Positions 17,578-26,406 are shown, counted from the stretch's first letter. The stretch: DNA of 63,310 nt from an uncultured Flavobacteriales bacterium (GCA_946479285.1 CAMLFH010000026.1:1-63310), one strand, 5' to 3'. Numbers and translations: made by a program. The notes: generated by a model from the letters alone, not told the origin.

Positions 17578-18024
17578 TCATTCAATTAATGCTTTCACCA
17601 TTTTCTTTAACTGAGCAGAAGTTATTTTTTTTAAATTATCCGTTAAAAACTTTTTGTCGGCAGCAATATTTGATGTATACCCTAAAAGAGAAGGGCAGTT
17701 TTTTTGAACCGAAAAACGAATAAACCTTATTTCAATGTTATCCGGGTCTTTCATCAAAGCAGTTTCAATAACGGATCTTCCTTTATTAAAGGTGCTAAGT
17801 TTTGATACAGGATTAAAAACATGATTTGCCCAGATTGTTCGAAAAGCACCCAAATATGCCAAGTGAACATTTGTTTCAGCATTTTTGCTCAATTTATCGA
17901 TGAAAGATCTACACAAATCCTTGTCATTTACAGCATTTGAATAATTCTTCCGAATGTACTCAAGATCCAAAGCAGGTATTTCTTTTGTGACGCCAAACAG
18001 AAAAATCAAAACGAATAGTCCCAT
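17578..18024 (-). CDS. Hypothetical small exported protein
   Basis: 148 residues. It starts with a hydrophobic stretch (MGLFVLIFLFGVTKEIPA) that could be a signal peptide. The rest is helical, with TPR-like spacing (NVHLAYLGAFRTIWANHV, GRSVIETALMKDPDNIEIRFIRFSVQ). The pattern of parent-level residues resembles small conserved Bacteroidota proteins that count family members, but I do not recognise a named family. It lies convergent to dacB (60 bases between stops) and 190 bases downstream of the marR-type gene, with no obvious terminator between them. Function unknown. Confidence 0.75.
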   Translation of the reverse strand: MGLFVLIFLFGVTKEIPALDLEYIRKNYSNAVNDKDLCRSFIDKLSKNAETNVHLAYLGAFRTIWANHVFNPVSKLSTFNKGRSVIETALMKDPDNIEIRFIRFSVQKNCPSLLGYTSNIAADKKFLTDNLKKITSAQLKKMVKALIE

Positions 18025-18214
18025 AATAAAAATGTTTTGTATTGATTGTAACTACTCATCGTCAATATGACTTTTTTCGCACTTGAGATAGGTATACATT
18101 GATTCGCGATAACATTCGAAGGAGCTTTTTTTGAATAGCGTTAAATAATATCTGTAAGCAAGATACTTACATCAAACGACAATTTATCATAAAGCTTTTT
18201 CATATTGACTTTAT

Positions 18215-18892
18215 TTAATTTGCAGAAGGAATATACTCGCTGATTACTTTAGAAAGTAATTCCTCCTGGTCAAAGTTCATTGAATATATTTCACTATGAA
18301 AACTCGTAAGCTTTGCTAATAAACGGATAAGCTCCAATTTTTCACGAAGTGACAAATCCCCGGACACAATTTTAGTAGCTTGTCTGATCTTGAACATATG
18401 CTCTTCTAAAAGTTCCTTCCCCTTGGGAGTGATTTCAATCAACTTACTTCGTTTATCTGTTTCAGAATTAGTCTGAAGGACCCACCCTTGTTTTATTAAT
18501 CGATTAATAATTTGTATACCGGTTGGTTTGTCTTGAATATTCATGCGGATCAACTCCATTTTACTCATTGTTCCGAAAGCCTTTAAATTGATCAAGTAAA
18601 TAAACTCTTCCTGGGTTGAAAAGGGAGAATTCAAAATTACCGACTTGGAATACATCTTAGCATATTTACTGAGATGTGTGAGCATTGTACTAATTACACT
18701 TTCCGGAGATCTACCCTGCTCTTTGAATTCCCAGGACACCTCATCCGATTGTTGTTTTTCAATGAAATCGTTATATAAGATCCAATTTTTAAATCCATCA
18801 AGATCTGAAGAATAAAACTCTTCTTCGTTTTTAGATTCAAAATGTTCGAGAAGCTCAAGTACTTTCTTAATTAAATTATAATTTGTCGACAT
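18215..18892 (-). CDS. MarR family transcriptional regulator
   Basis: 225 residues from the ATG at 18892 (MSTNYNLIKKVLELLEHF); another ATG at 18916 adds eight residues. A winged helix-turn-helix occupies ~105-185: the helix MSKMELIRMNIQDKPTGIQIINRLIKQGWV is the MarR recognition part and TDKRSKLIEITPKGKELLEEH is the wing. The N-terminal ~90 residues are a longer helical extension than in typical ~150-residue MarR proteins. The gene is visibly AT-rich. A perfect 8-1-8 palindrome at 18925-18941 lies 32 bases upstream and may be its own operator. Its ligand and targets are unknown; the nearest genes are the small exported gene downstream and the divergent nucleotide-sugar cluster. Confidence 0.9.
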   Translation of the reverse strand: MSTNYNLIKKVLELLEHFESKNEEEFYSSDLDGFKNWILYNDFIEKQQSDEVSWEFKEQGRSPESVISTMLTHLSKYAKMYSKSVILNSPFSTQEEFIYLINLKAFGTMSKMELIRMNIQDKPTGIQIINRLIKQGWVLQTNSETDKRSKLIEITPKGKELLEEHMFKIRQATKIVSGDLSLREKLELIRLLAKLTSFHSEIYSMNFDQEELLSKVISEYIPSAN

Positions 18893-18924
18893 TAGATGTT
18901 TGGTATTAAAATACACCTTAAATG

Positions 18925-18941
18925 TAAAGAATAATTCTTTA
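18925..18941. promoter_or_regulatory. Perfect palindrome, candidate MarR operator
   Basis: TAAAGAAT-A-ATTCTTTA, two 8-base arms around one central base, in the 5' region of the marR-type gene. MarR dimers commonly bind palindromes of this size near their own promoters. The assignment is positional only. Confidence 0.45.
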
Positions 18942-19275
18942 AAAAGTAAATATTAGTATTTTTTAATACAATTTAGCACAAGCTAGCTTGGTCTTTTTTG
19001 AAAAATCAAAGCGTTAGCAATTCATCTTCAATTAGCTTTTTCCGGCTTTAAAAATCAATAATTTAATACGTAAAAAAATGAGTATTCAACTTACGGTGTT
19101 CCAATGAAATAAATGTTTCAGAAGATTAATTTTCAAAAAATTAGATAATCTGCTCTATAACATGTGAAATGATAGCACTGTTGTGCTGAACAATTCCTCC
19201 CTGAGGTGGAAATAGGGTCGAAAAAAGTAGGTTGAACAAATCTGGAATAGCTTTTCCCCAATTCACCGCTTTTAT
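18942..19275. other. AT-rich gene-free stretch between divergent genes
   Basis: No gene is supported. It contains a small hairpin AGCAC-TGTT-GTGCT near 19173-19187 and is otherwise low-complexity AT-rich DNA. Regulatory sequences for the divergent marR gene and the nucleotide-sugar cluster must lie here. Confidence 0.6.
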
Positions 19276-19283
19276 TAATTTTG
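19276..19283 (+). promoter_or_regulatory. Putative -7 box of the nucleotide-sugar operon
   Basis: TAATTTTG matches TAnnTTTG and lies 41 bases before the GTG start of the aminotransferase gene. No matching -33 element is visible. Confidence 0.4.
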
Positions 19284-19324
19284 TAGGAATAGGCTATAAT
19301 AAGTAATCTCCATAGATTCAATAC

Positions 19325-20455
19325 GTGAAAAAAATTCAAATGGTTGACCTGGCGACTCAGTACCAGGCAATAAAATCCGAAATAGATTCAGCAATCCGGG
19401 AAGTTTTAGATTCGTCGGTTTATATTGGCGGACCGGTTGTTCAGCGTTTTCAACAATCATTGGAATCGTATTTGAATGTGAAGCATGTGATTCCTTGTGC
19501 AAATGGTACGGATGCTTTGCAGATTGCCATGATGGCGTTGGATTTGAAACCCGGTGATGAGGTGATTACACCATCATTTACCTACATTGCTACCACGGAG
19601 GTTATAGCATTATTGGGATTGAAACCTGTTTTCGTGGATGTCGACCCAAAAACGTTTTGCCTGGACGCTTCAAAAATTGAAGCAGCAATCACTTCCAAAA
19701 CGAAGGCAATTGTTCCGGTGCATTTATACGGACAAGCGTGTGATATGGACGCAATCATGGAGATCGTCAAAAAACACAAGCTGTTTGTAATCGAAGACAA
19801 TGCCCAGGGAATTGGTTCCGATTATTATTCTAAAACAAACGGAACACAAAAACTGGGAACGATCGGTGATATCGGGTGCACGAGCTTTTTTCCTTCTAAA
19901 AACTTAGGCTGTTACGGAGATGGCGGTGCTATTTTTACCAATAATGATGAATTGGCCGTTCAATTGAGAATGGTAGCAAATCACGGTCAGAAAGTGAAAT
20001 ACCAGCACGACGTTGTAGGATGTAATTCAAGGCTGGATGCCATTCAGGCGGCAATTTTGAACGTAAAGCTTCCAAAATTGGACGAATATGTGGCTGCACG
20101 AATCAAAGTGGCAGATTTCTACGACCGTGTTCTTGGAGTTTCTGATAAAATTGAAACGCCGCACAGAGACGGGAAATCCAAACACGTTTTCCACCAATAC
20201 ACCGTTCAGTTGAAAGGTGCTGACAGAGACGCGCTTCAGGCCCATTTGGCTTCAAAAGACATTCCTTCGATGATTTATTATCCCGCTCCTGCTCACAAGC
20301 AGGGAATGTTCAAATCATTCAATTTAGGCGAACTGGACCTTCCGGTAACCGAGGAATTGACGAAACACGTGATTTCTTTTCCCATTCATACAGAGATGAC
20401 AGAAGAGCAGCAAACATTCATTTGCTCTGAAATCCTGAACTTCGTAAACGCATAA
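19325..20455 (+). CDS. DegT/DnrJ/EryC1 aminotransferase, WbpE/WlbC-like
   Basis: 376 residues starting at a GTG (MKKIQMVDLATQYQAIKSEID); an ATG at 19340 is an alternative but would cut a conserved N-terminus. PLP enzyme of the sugar aminotransferase family: NGTDALQIAMMAL, PSFTYIATTEVIALLG, the Asp in FVIEDNAQGIG, and the Schiff-base Lys192 in TSFFPSKNLGCYGDGGA. MVDLxxQY plus SDYYSKTNGTQKLGTIGDIG is typical of the branch that aminates UDP-3-keto-GlcNAcA (WbpE). This fits the WbpD-, WbpB- and WbpA-like genes in the same strand series. First gene of the operon; 7 bases to ugd. Confidence 0.93.
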   Translation: MKKIQMVDLATQYQAIKSEIDSAIREVLDSSVYIGGPVVQRFQQSLESYLNVKHVIPCANGTDALQIAMMALDLKPGDEVITPSFTYIATTEVIALLGLKPVFVDVDPKTFCLDASKIEAAITSKTKAIVPVHLYGQACDMDAIMEIVKKHKLFVIEDNAQGIGSDYYSKTNGTQKLGTIGDIGCTSFFPSKNLGCYGDGGAIFTNNDELAVQLRMVANHGQKVKYQHDVVGCNSRLDAIQAAILNVKLPKLDEYVAARIKVADFYDRVLGVSDKIETPHRDGKSKHVFHQYTVQLKGADRDALQAHLASKDIPSMIYYPAPAHKQGMFKSFNLGELDLPVTEELTKHVISFPIHTEMTEEQQTFICSEILNFVNA

Positions 20456-20462
20456 GCAGATC

Positions 20463-21779
20463 ATGAAAAAAATTGCAGTTGTTGGAACAGGTTATGTGGG
20501 TTTGGTAACAGGAACTTGTTTTGCCGAAACAGGAAACCAGGTGATCTGTGTAGACATTGATAAACAAAAAGTAGAACGCATGCGGAATGGGGAAGTTCCC
20601 ATTTATGAACCGCATTTGGACGTGCTTTTCGAACGAAATATTAAAGCAAACCGCTTGTCATTTACCACAGACCTGGAAGAAGGCATCAAAGACGCGGAAA
20701 TTATCTTTTTGGCCCTGCCAACTCCTCCGGGAGAAGACGGATCGGCTGATTTGAGGTACATTTTGGGCGTTGCAGATGAGTTGGGGAAATTGATGAAAGA
20801 CTACAAGGTAATTGTAGATAAAAGTACGGTTCCGGTTGGAACTGCTGCTAAAGTACATGCTGCAATTGCGAAACATGCAAGCGTTGATTTCGACGTGGTT
20901 TCCAATCCTGAATTCTTGCGTGAAGGTTATGCGGTAGACGATTTCATGAAACCCGACCGTGTTGTTTTGGGAATGTCTTCCGAACGTGCTGAGCAGATCA
21001 TGGAACAGTTGTACAAACCATTCGTACGACAGGGAAATCCGATCATTTTTATGGACGAGAAATCTGCTGAGCTGACCAAGTACGCGGCAAATGCATTTTT
21101 GGCTACCAAGATCACTTTCATGAATGAAATTGCGAATTTCTGTGAATTGGTAGGAGCAGATGTGGATAAGGTGCGCATTGGAATTGGTTCCGATGAACGC
21201 ATTGGCAAACGCTTTTTATTCCCGGGAATCGGGTACGGCGGTTCTTGTTTTCCAAAAGATGTTCAGGCATTGGTGAATTCCGGCCGGGAAAATAATTTCT
21301 CCTTCGAGATCATTAAAGCCGTAATGGAAGTCAATGAAACTCAGAAAACAATCCTTTTTCCGAAAATGAAGAACTTCTTCCGCGGAGATCTTTCCGGGAA
21401 AAAAATCGCTATGTGGGGATTGGCCTTCAAACCGGATACGGACGATATTCGGGAAGCCCCGGCATTGTACCTGATCGATGAATTACTGCAGGCCGGAGCA
21501 AAAGTTACGGCTTACGATCCGGAAGCGATGGATAACGTGAAAGCCTTGGTGGGAGATAAAATCACATTTGCAGAAAACGAGTATGAAGCACTGAAAGATG
21601 CCGATGCTTTGCTGATCTGTACCGAATGGGGAGTTTTCCGCAATCCGGACTTTGATAAAATGAAGTCATTGATGAAAGATTCCGTTATCTTCGATGGAAG
21701 AAACTTGTTTGAGATTTCCGAAATGAATAAAAATGGATTCTACTACAGTTCGATTGGTAGGTCCGTAGTATCGAGATAA
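20463..21779 (+). CDS. ugd: UDP-glucose 6-dehydrogenase
   Basis: 438 residues. It oxidises UDP-glucose to UDP-glucuronate with 2 NAD+. NAD-binding [20 protein letters not shown] is at the N-terminus, [12 protein letters not shown] and [23 protein letters not shown] in the middle, catalytic Cys262 in [16 protein letters not shown], and [15 protein letters not shown] in the C-terminal domain. The GGSCFPKD signature separates it from the WbpA-like paralogue at 31241-32542, which has GGHCIGVDPYYL. The UDP-glucuronate it makes is the substrate of the next gene, which starts 1 base after the stop. Confidence 0.96.
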   Translation: MKKIAVVGTGYVGLVTGTCFAETGNQVICVDIDKQKVERMRNGEVPIYEPHLDVLFERNIKANRLSFTTDLEEGIKDAEIIFLALPTPPGEDGSADLRYILGVADELGKLMKDYKVIVDKSTVPVGTAAKVHAAIAKHASVDFDVVSNPEFLREGYAVDDFMKPDRVVLGMSSERAEQIMEQLYKPFVRQGNPIIFMDEKSAELTKYAANAFLATKITFMNEIANFCELVGADVDKVRIGIGSDERIGKRFLFPGIGYGGSCFPKDVQALVNSGRENNFSFEIIKAVMEVNETQKTILFPKMKNFFRGDLSGKKIAMWGLAFKPDTDDIREAPALYLIDELLQAGAKVTAYDPEAMDNVKALVGDKITFAENEYEALKDADALLICTEWGVFRNPDFDKMKSLMKDSVIFDGRNLFEISEMNKNGFYYSSIGRSVVSR

Positions 21780-21780
21780 G

Positions 21781-22779
21781 ATGAATACAGGCAGAAAACG
21801 CATATTGATTACCGGTGCTGCCGGATTTTTAGGCTCTCATTTGTGTGATCGTTTTGTGAAAGACGATTTCCACGTCATTGCGATGGATAATCTCATTACA
21901 GGACGCCTGAAAAACATCGAACACTTATTTCATTTAGAGAACTTTGAGTTCTATAACCACGACGTAAGCAAGTTTATTCATGTTTCCGGAAACCTGGATT
22001 ATATCCTGCATTTCGCCTCACCGGCAAGCCCGATTGATTACCTGAAAATCCCGATCCAAACGCTGAAAGTGGGATCTTTGGGAATTCACAATTGTTTGGG
22101 ATTGGCCCGTGTGAAAAATGCGCGCGTATTGATCGCAAGTACTTCAGAAATTTACGGCGACCCGACCGTTCATCCGCAAACGGAAGATTATTGGGGAAAT
22201 GTAAACCCGGTTGGTCCGCGTGGTGTTTACGACGAAGCAAAACGTTTCCAGGAAGCAATCACGATGGCTTATCATACATTCCACGGAATTGAGACGCGAA
22301 TTGTGCGCATCTTCAATACTTACGGACCGCGCATGCGTTTGAACGACGGGCGCGTACTTCCGGCATTTATCGGTCAGGCACTGCGTGGGGAAGACCTTAC
22401 GGTTTTTGGCGACGGATCACAAACACGTTCGTTTTGTTACGTGGATGATTTGGTGGAAGGAATTGTGCGTTTACTGCACAGCGATTGCGCGGATCCGGTG
22501 AATATCGGGAACCCGGATGAGATTACCATCAGCCAGTTTGCCGAAGAAATTATCAAATTGACCGGAACTACGCAGAAAGTCATTTACAAAGATCTTCCGG
22601 TAGACGACCCGAAACAACGTCAGCCGGATATTGCCAAAGCAAGACAGCTTTTGGGCTGGGAGCCGAAGATTGACCGTGCTGAAGGTTTGAAACGCACTTA
22701 TGCGTATTTTAAGAGTTTAACCAAAGAGGAATTGTACCAATCGGATCACATCGATTTTGAGAAGTACATTGTTCGATAA
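21781..22779 (+). CDS. uxs: UDP-glucuronate decarboxylase (UDP-xylose synthase)
   Basis: 332 residues, extended SDR. NAD motif [25 protein letters not shown], and the active-site Tyr150-x3-Lys154 in [15 protein letters not shown]; the G-x-R-x-x-YDExKR context is the UDP-xylose synthase hallmark. [22 protein letters not shown] and [16 protein letters not shown] follow as in the family. It converts UDP-glucuronate to UDP-xylose, so with ugd it supplies xylose (and the ugd product glucuronate) to the polysaccharide. Tightly coupled to ugd; followed by an 83-base gap holding a dispersed inverted repeat before the acetyltransferase gene. Confidence 0.95.
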   Translation: MNTGRKRILITGAAGFLGSHLCDRFVKDDFHVIAMDNLITGRLKNIEHLFHLENFEFYNHDVSKFIHVSGNLDYILHFASPASPIDYLKIPIQTLKVGSLGIHNCLGLARVKNARVLIASTSEIYGDPTVHPQTEDYWGNVNPVGPRGVYDEAKRFQEAITMAYHTFHGIETRIVRIFNTYGPRMRLNDGRVLPAFIGQALRGEDLTVFGDGSQTRSFCYVDDLVEGIVRLLHSDCADPVNIGNPDEITISQFAEEIIKLTGTTQKVIYKDLPVDDPKQRQPDIAKARQLLGWEPKIDRAEGLKRTYAYFKSLTKEELYQSDHIDFEKYIVR

Positions 22780-22783
22780 AGGG

Positions 22784-22842
22784 ACTTCGACTACGCTCAG
22801 CCACCTTTTCTGTTAATGAAGGACACTGAGTGGAGTCGAAGT
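22784..22842. repeat. Dispersed inverted repeat (ACTTCGACTnCGCTCAG type)
   Basis: Arm 22784-22800 and arm 22826-22842 are complementary at 15 of 17 positions, enclosing 25 bases. Elements beginning ACTTCGACT and ending AGTCGAAGT are a familiar intergenic repeat type in Bacteroidota. It may weaken or end transcription between uxs and the acetyltransferase gene. Confidence 0.75.
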
Positions 22843-22862
22843 GTCATTTTCAATTTTAAAAG

Positions 22863-23432
22863 ATGAATTTTTTTGCCCACGAAACAGCAGTAGTAGATGC
22901 CGGATGCACGATCGGTGAAGGAACGAAGATCTGGCACTTTTCGCACATCATGCCCAATTGTGTCATCGGTGAGCGATGCAATATCGGTCAGAACGTGGTT
23001 GTTTCCCCGGAAGTGATTTTGGGAAACAATGTGAAGATCCAGAACAACGTTTCTATTTATACCGGAGTGATCTGCGAAGACGATGTATTCTTAGGCCCGT
23101 CAATGGTTTTTACCAATGTGATGAATCCGCGCTCGGCGGTAAACCGCAGAGATCAATATTCGAAAACGGTTGTCCGCAAAGGTGCTTCGATCGGTGCAAA
23201 TGCCACGATCGTTTGCGGGAACGACATCGGGGAATACGCATTCATAGGTGCGGGATCCGTTGTCACGAAAGAAGTTCCGGCGTATGCCCTGGTAGTGGGA
23301 AATCCGGCACGCCAAATTGGCTGGATGAGCGCTTTTGGCCACCGCCTGACTTTTGATGAAAACGGTTTCGCAGCCTGCCCGGAAAGTGAGGAAGAATATG
23401 TCTTGGTAAACGGGAAAGTGACGAAGAAATAA
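22863..23432 (+). CDS. UDP-3-amino-GlcNAcA N-acetyltransferase, WbpD/WlbB-like
   Basis: 189 residues, left-handed beta-helix acyltransferase built of hexapeptide repeats ([81 protein letters not shown]). KIWHFSHI and the [20 protein letters not shown] loop fit the WbpD/WlbB group, which acetylates the 3-amino group of UDP-2-acetamido-3-amino-glucuronate. The aminotransferase (WbpE-like) is three genes upstream. The two other enzymes of the route, WbpB- and WbpA-like, come after the minus-strand block, at 30223 and 31241. It ends 2 bases from the convergent lipoprotein gene. Confidence 0.92.
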   Translation: MNFFAHETAVVDAGCTIGEGTKIWHFSHIMPNCVIGERCNIGQNVVVSPEVILGNNVKIQNNVSIYTGVICEDDVFLGPSMVFTNVMNPRSAVNRRDQYSKTVVRKGASIGANATIVCGNDIGEYAFIGAGSVVTKEVPAYALVVGNPARQIGWMSAFGHRLTFDENGFAACPESEEEYVLVNGKVTKK

Positions 23433-23434
23433 CT

Positions 23435-23938
23435 CTATTTTCGTTTCAAAGTCCATTTTCCGGTATAGACAGAATCCGGGACATTATATAATGCCCCCGA
23501 TAATTGAAATTTAAAAGTTCCATTTTCTACCGAATATTCCCTGGAATTTTGACTGTATTCTCCTTTCAATTCAATAATTCCTTGCATCAATCCGCTTTGG
23601 TTGTTTAGGATGCTAAAATTCGCAACCCACATATTCGCATTACTAACTCCCGTTAAAATGTTGTCATCCACTTTATATAGAATGGTTTCTCCTTTTAACG
23701 CGTTTGTGTAAATAAGATCTTTTGAATGTTTCAGGTCTACAACTTCCTCAACTCCACTATTCTTATACCGTTTGTTCCGTTTGTGTTTTTCAAACAGGTA
23801 ACATTCTTTTTCCCATACATCACCGGAATCAAATTCCAAACGAAAAAGGTATTCTTTTTTAGCATTTTCTTTGGTGCACGACCCTGCCATATTTGCTAAT
23901 AATATAATCAGGATACTTATGGTTAAAATCGCTTTCAT
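23435..23938 (-). CDS. Small lipoprotein, family II, third pair
   Basis: 167 residues with a lipobox at MAGSC (Cys21). The body is a predicted beta-sandwich-like small domain: YLFRLEFDSGDVWEKECYLFEKHKRNKRYKN, LKGEYSQNSREYSVENGTFKF, and the ending YTGKWTLKRK. The F-D-(S/N)-G-D-V segment, the x-Y-(S/T)-x-(N/K)-x-R-x-Y-(S/T)-V-x-(N/D)-G stretch and the terminal GKWTLxRK are shared with the genes at 24424-24897 and 25529-25993, so it is a diverged third member of that family. Its ATG overlaps the stop of the gene at 23935 by 4 bases. Cell-envelope location is inferred from the lipobox; function unknown. Confidence 0.82.
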   Translation of the reverse strand: MKAILTISILIILLANMAGSCTKENAKKEYLFRLEFDSGDVWEKECYLFEKHKRNKRYKNSGVEEVVDLKHSKDLIYTNALKGETILYKVDDNILTGVSNANMWVANFSILNNQSGLMQGIIELKGEYSQNSREYSVENGTFKFQLSGALYNVPDSVYTGKWTLKRK

Positions 23939-24411
23939 GGCTCCAACCAGTTAAATTGAACCACTGCTGTAAATACTGTTTCCTGTTGTAATGTAGAGTA
24001 ATTTGTTGTTGTACTCTTATAGTTTATCACTAATTGAGATTTCTGAATATCGTATGACTCTGCGGAGCCCCCAAAATATCCGGGTAATGGAAAATTCCCT
24101 GAGTAAAATCGAACACTCACGAATTCAACACGTTTTAAATGTCCAAGCATTCTTCTTCTGGATACATTTACATCTATCTCATCGATAACTTTATTTTCTA
24201 TTTCAGGCGAAAAATAATAGTGATATTTTAATTTTCTCGGTCCATAAACCATACAATGAATAGTGTCTTTTTGTCCATCGGCAAAGGTTCGAATGTTTAT
24301 CATTTCATACTTCCCTTTTTTCATATCGGTCATCCGTTCTTTTTTGCAGGAAGATAAAATCAGCAAAAAAAGTAAACTCAAACCGAAACACTGGAACGTA
24401 GTTGTTTTCAT
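23935..24411 (-). CDS. Small lipoprotein, diverged family I member, third pair
   Basis: 158 residues; signal with lipobox LSSC (Cys22) followed by KKER. The segment KGKYEMINIRTFADGQKDTIHCMVYGPRKLKYHYYF can be laid against PGKFDYICIWKKNNNADTLVGEVSGPYIQGGSYIF of the gene at 24901: a G-K-(Y/F) start, a D-T, a G-P and an aromatic-rich end in the same spacing. It is therefore probably a diverged family I member, placed as the first gene of the third pair. The C-terminal half (YKSTTTNYSTLQQETVFTAVVQFNWLEP) is different from the others. ATGA overlap with the downstream family II gene shows coupling. Function unknown. Confidence 0.78.
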   Translation of the reverse strand: MKTTTFQCFGLSLLFLLILSSCKKERMTDMKKGKYEMINIRTFADGQKDTIHCMVYGPRKLKYHYYFSPEIENKVIDEIDVNVSRRRMLGHLKRVEFVSVRFYSGNFPLPGYFGGSAESYDIQKSQLVINYKSTTTNYSTLQQETVFTAVVQFNWLEP

Positions 24412-24423
24412 ACTGTCAGGGAT

Positions 24424-24897
24424 TTAATCATATTTCCGTTTCAAAGTCCATTTGCCTTTCATGACATCACTTACGGCAGTTCCAAATTGATCTCTATAAA
24501 TGACTTCAAAATAACCGTTTTCTACAGTATATGCCCTGCCTTTTTGAGTATAGTTTCCTTCAAAATAAATGTCTCCGGTTTCCCCCGGACCAGCTCCTGC
24601 AAAAATTTGGTCAGAACACACAAACTTGTTATCATTCACTTTCAGAAAAATGTAGCCACTAAAAACTTCAATATATAGCGCTTTTCCCTGGGAAGCTTTA
24701 ATGTTGAAAGCATCGTGAATTTGCTCTTTGTATTTTTTGCTTTTCCTGAATTTCTCGAAAATTTTCCCGCTATCTGTCAATACGTCTCCGTTATCAAATA
24801 GGAGCTTCATTTCATACTCGTATTTCCCATTCTCCTTGTGACATCCTGCGAAGAATAAACCCGCAAGCAAAATCAGCATTATTCTAATTAGATGCAT
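24424..24897 (-). CDS. Small lipoprotein, family II, second pair
   Basis: 157 residues, lipobox FAGC (Cys19). It is a close paralogue of the gene at 25529: both have KENGK-x-(Y/T)-YEMKL-(L/M)-FDNGDV, KIHDAFN or QIHDAFN, QGKA(L/V)YIEVF(S/N)GY, LKV(N/D)DNKF(V/I)CSDQ, GDIY(F/L)EGNYTQKGRAYTV and GKWTLxR. The high identity points to a recent duplication. It starts 3 bases downstream of the family I gene at 24901, so the two are translated from one message. Domain family not recognised; a membrane-anchored beta protein is likely. Confidence 0.85.
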   Translation of the reverse strand: MHLIRIMLILLAGLFFAGCHKENGKYEYEMKLLFDNGDVLTDSGKIFEKFRKSKKYKEQIHDAFNIKASQGKALYIEVFSGYIFLKVNDNKFVCSDQIFAGAGPGETGDIYFEGNYTQKGRAYTVENGYFEVIYRDQFGTAVSDVMKGKWTLKRKYD

Positions 24898-24900
24898 CGG

Positions 24901-25305
24901 TTATTCTTTCCGGGTTAATACGAATGACCCAATCAGAGAGTCACCTTTTTGGAAATTGACCCAAAGGTGATCTAAATCGTGCTCAGAGAAAGTAACGGGA
25001 GCAGATTCAGGTAACGCTTGAGCTGAAAATAAGGTAGGATTTGATTTTGAAGGCCTGCCAATACTGAAAGAATTATTGGTATTTATAAGTTCTTTTTTTA
25101 CGCGAAAAATATAAGATCCACCTTGAATATATGGTCCAGATACTTCACCTACTAGTGTGTCCGCATTGTTATTTTTTTTCCAGATACAGATGTAATCGAA
25201 TTTTCCCGGATCAAAATCATCCAAGGCTCCCTTTTCCTTTTTACAGGAAAGTAGGAATAGTAGAACCAGACTGTAACTTAAGTACTTGAATATGTTCTGT
25301 TTCAT
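24901..25305 (-). CDS. Small lipoprotein, family I, second pair
   Basis: 134 residues. The beginning MKQNIFKYLSYSLVLLFLLSCKKEKGALDDFD is nearly the same as that of the gene at 25996 (MKQNTLKWLSC..., KKKKGALDDFD). Lipobox Cys21. Shared positions continue: GKFDYICIW / GRFDFVCIW, DT(L/V)xGEVSGPYxQ, YxFRVKxEL, AQAL, a HDxDxL(W/F)V motif and a final LTRK. First gene of the second pair, preceded by a possible own promoter (25402-25409) downstream of a terminator. Function unknown. Confidence 0.85.
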   Translation of the reverse strand: MKQNIFKYLSYSLVLLFLLSCKKEKGALDDFDPGKFDYICIWKKNNNADTLVGEVSGPYIQGGSYIFRVKKELINTNNSFSIGRPSKSNPTLFSAQALPESAPVTFSEHDLDHLWVNFQKGDSLIGSFVLTRKE

Positions 25306-25401
25306 TTAAATGAAGAAAAAGCGCTTAAAACAAAGAATGTAACTAGTGTAAGCAGATAACTTATTGGTTTCATTGAATGAATAGCATTTCAGTGTAAGCT
25401 T

Positions 25402-25409
25402 CAAATATA
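25402..25409 (-). promoter_or_regulatory. Putative -7 box for the second and third lipoprotein pairs
   Basis: On the minus strand it reads TATATTTG, identical to the box at 30036-30043 upstream of the first gene of the whole block. It is 97 bases from the start of the gene at 24901. It follows the terminator at 25474-25512, so the distal pairs seem to have their own promoter. Confidence 0.45.
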
Positions 25410-25473
25410 GTATGTTTTTCTCAATAATTACACATAACTGCGCAATTATTATGTATTGGCAATACCGCTAAAC

Positions 25474-25512
25474 AAAAACTCCCTCCTAAACTTGGTTCAA
25501 GAGAGAGTTTTT
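25474..25512 (-). terminator. Terminator between the first and second lipoprotein pairs
   Basis: Hairpin with A-rich/T-rich arms: AAAAACTCCCTC on one side and GAGAGAGTTTTT on the other (one G-T pair), loop ~14 bases, 16 bases beyond the stop of the gene at 25529 in the minus direction. Confidence 0.65.
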
Positions 25513-25528
25513 CATTCTAATTAATTTA

Positions 25529-25993
25529 TTAACGTTCCAAGGTCCACTTGCCGGTCAAAACAGAATTGGAAACTGGGTTGCCAAGGTTATCACGCCAAAT
25601 GACTTCAAAACGTCCGTCACTTACAGTATAAGCCCTTCCTTTTTGAGTGTAATTTCCCTCAAGGTAGATGTCTCCAACCATACCTTCCCAAAAGAGCTGG
25701 TCTGAACAGATGAATTTATTATCATCCACTTTCAGGAGAACATATCCATTAAAAACTTCAATGTATACTGCTTTTCCCTGGGATTCATTTAAATTGAACG
25801 CATCGTGAATTTTATCCCTGTATTTTTTTCCATGGATTGGTTTTTCGTACATTATCCCATAGTCCTTGAAAACATCACCATTATCAAACATTAGTTTCAT
25901 TTCATAGGTATGCTTTCCATTTTCCTTTTTGCATCCTGCAACTGCAAATAACAAACAAACAATAAAAATGGGTATTAATCTGATTCTAAACAT
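25529..25993 (-). CDS. Small lipoprotein, family II, first pair
   Basis: 154 residues, lipobox VAGC (Cys21). Close paralogue of the gene at 24424-24897 (see shared motifs there). Terminal GKWTLER ends the protein exactly where the paralogues have GKWTLKRK. It starts 2 bases after the stop of the family I gene at 25996 and is followed by a terminator. The pattern of strands (YEMKLMFDNGD, KAVYIEVFNGYVLLKVDD, DIYLEGNYTQKGRAYTVSDGRFEVIW) suggests a compact beta-barrel or sandwich. Function unknown. Confidence 0.85.
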   Translation of the reverse strand: MFRIRLIPIFIVCLLFAVAGCKKENGKHTYEMKLMFDNGDVFKDYGIMYEKPIHGKKYRDKIHDAFNLNESQGKAVYIEVFNGYVLLKVDDNKFICSDQLFWEGMVGDIYLEGNYTQKGRAYTVSDGRFEVIWRDNLGNPVSNSVLTGKWTLER

Positions 25994-25995
25994 AG

Positions 25996-26406
25996 CTACT
26001 GTTTTCTGGTTAGTTTAAAAGTTCCACTCAATATACTTCCGGATTCAAAACTTACAAATAAATTATCTGAGTCGTGATCGGAAGATGAGATTTTAGCACT
26101 AATATTTAATGCCTGTGCACGAAAAGAGGTATTAGTCATTCCATTAAAGGTTCCAACTCTAATCTCTTTCAAGGAATTGATTGTATTTAATTCTTGTTTG
26201 ACTCTAAAATAATACTCCATAGATTGTAAATACGGTCCGGACACCTCACCGGTAACCGTATCCTGTATCCCGTTTGTATTCCAAATACAGACAAAATCAA
26301 ATCGTCCTGAATCAAAATCGTCCAATGCCCCCTTCTTCTTTTTGCAAGAAAGAGCAACCAGTAGAATCAGGCTACAACTTAACCACTTTAATGTGTTTTG
26401 TTTCAT
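25996..26406 (-). CDS. Small lipoprotein, family I, first pair
   Basis: 136 residues from the ATG at 26406, chosen because MKQNTLKWLSCSLILLVALSC is a standard lipoprotein signal (Cys21) and matches the paralogue at 24901; an ATG at 26484 would add a non-signal prefix lying within the upstream gene. With this start it still overlaps the end of the upstream T9SS cargo gene by 35 bases, so the two are coupled. It shares KKGALDDFD, SGPYLQ, YYFRVKQEL, AQAL and the final KLTRK with its paralogue. Function unknown. Confidence 0.83.
   Translation of the reverse strand: MKQNTLKWLSCSLILLVALSCKKKKGALDDFDSGRFDFVCIWNTNGIQDTVTGEVSGPYLQSMEYYFRVKQELNTINSLKEIRVGTFNGMTNTSFRAQALNISAKISSSDHDSDNLFVSFESGSILSGTFKLTRKQ

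Noticed and set aside
19173..19187. Small hairpin AGCAC-TGTT-GTGCT as a terminator or ncRNA
   Set aside because: Only 5 bp, no T-tract, and no gene ends nearby; could arise by chance.
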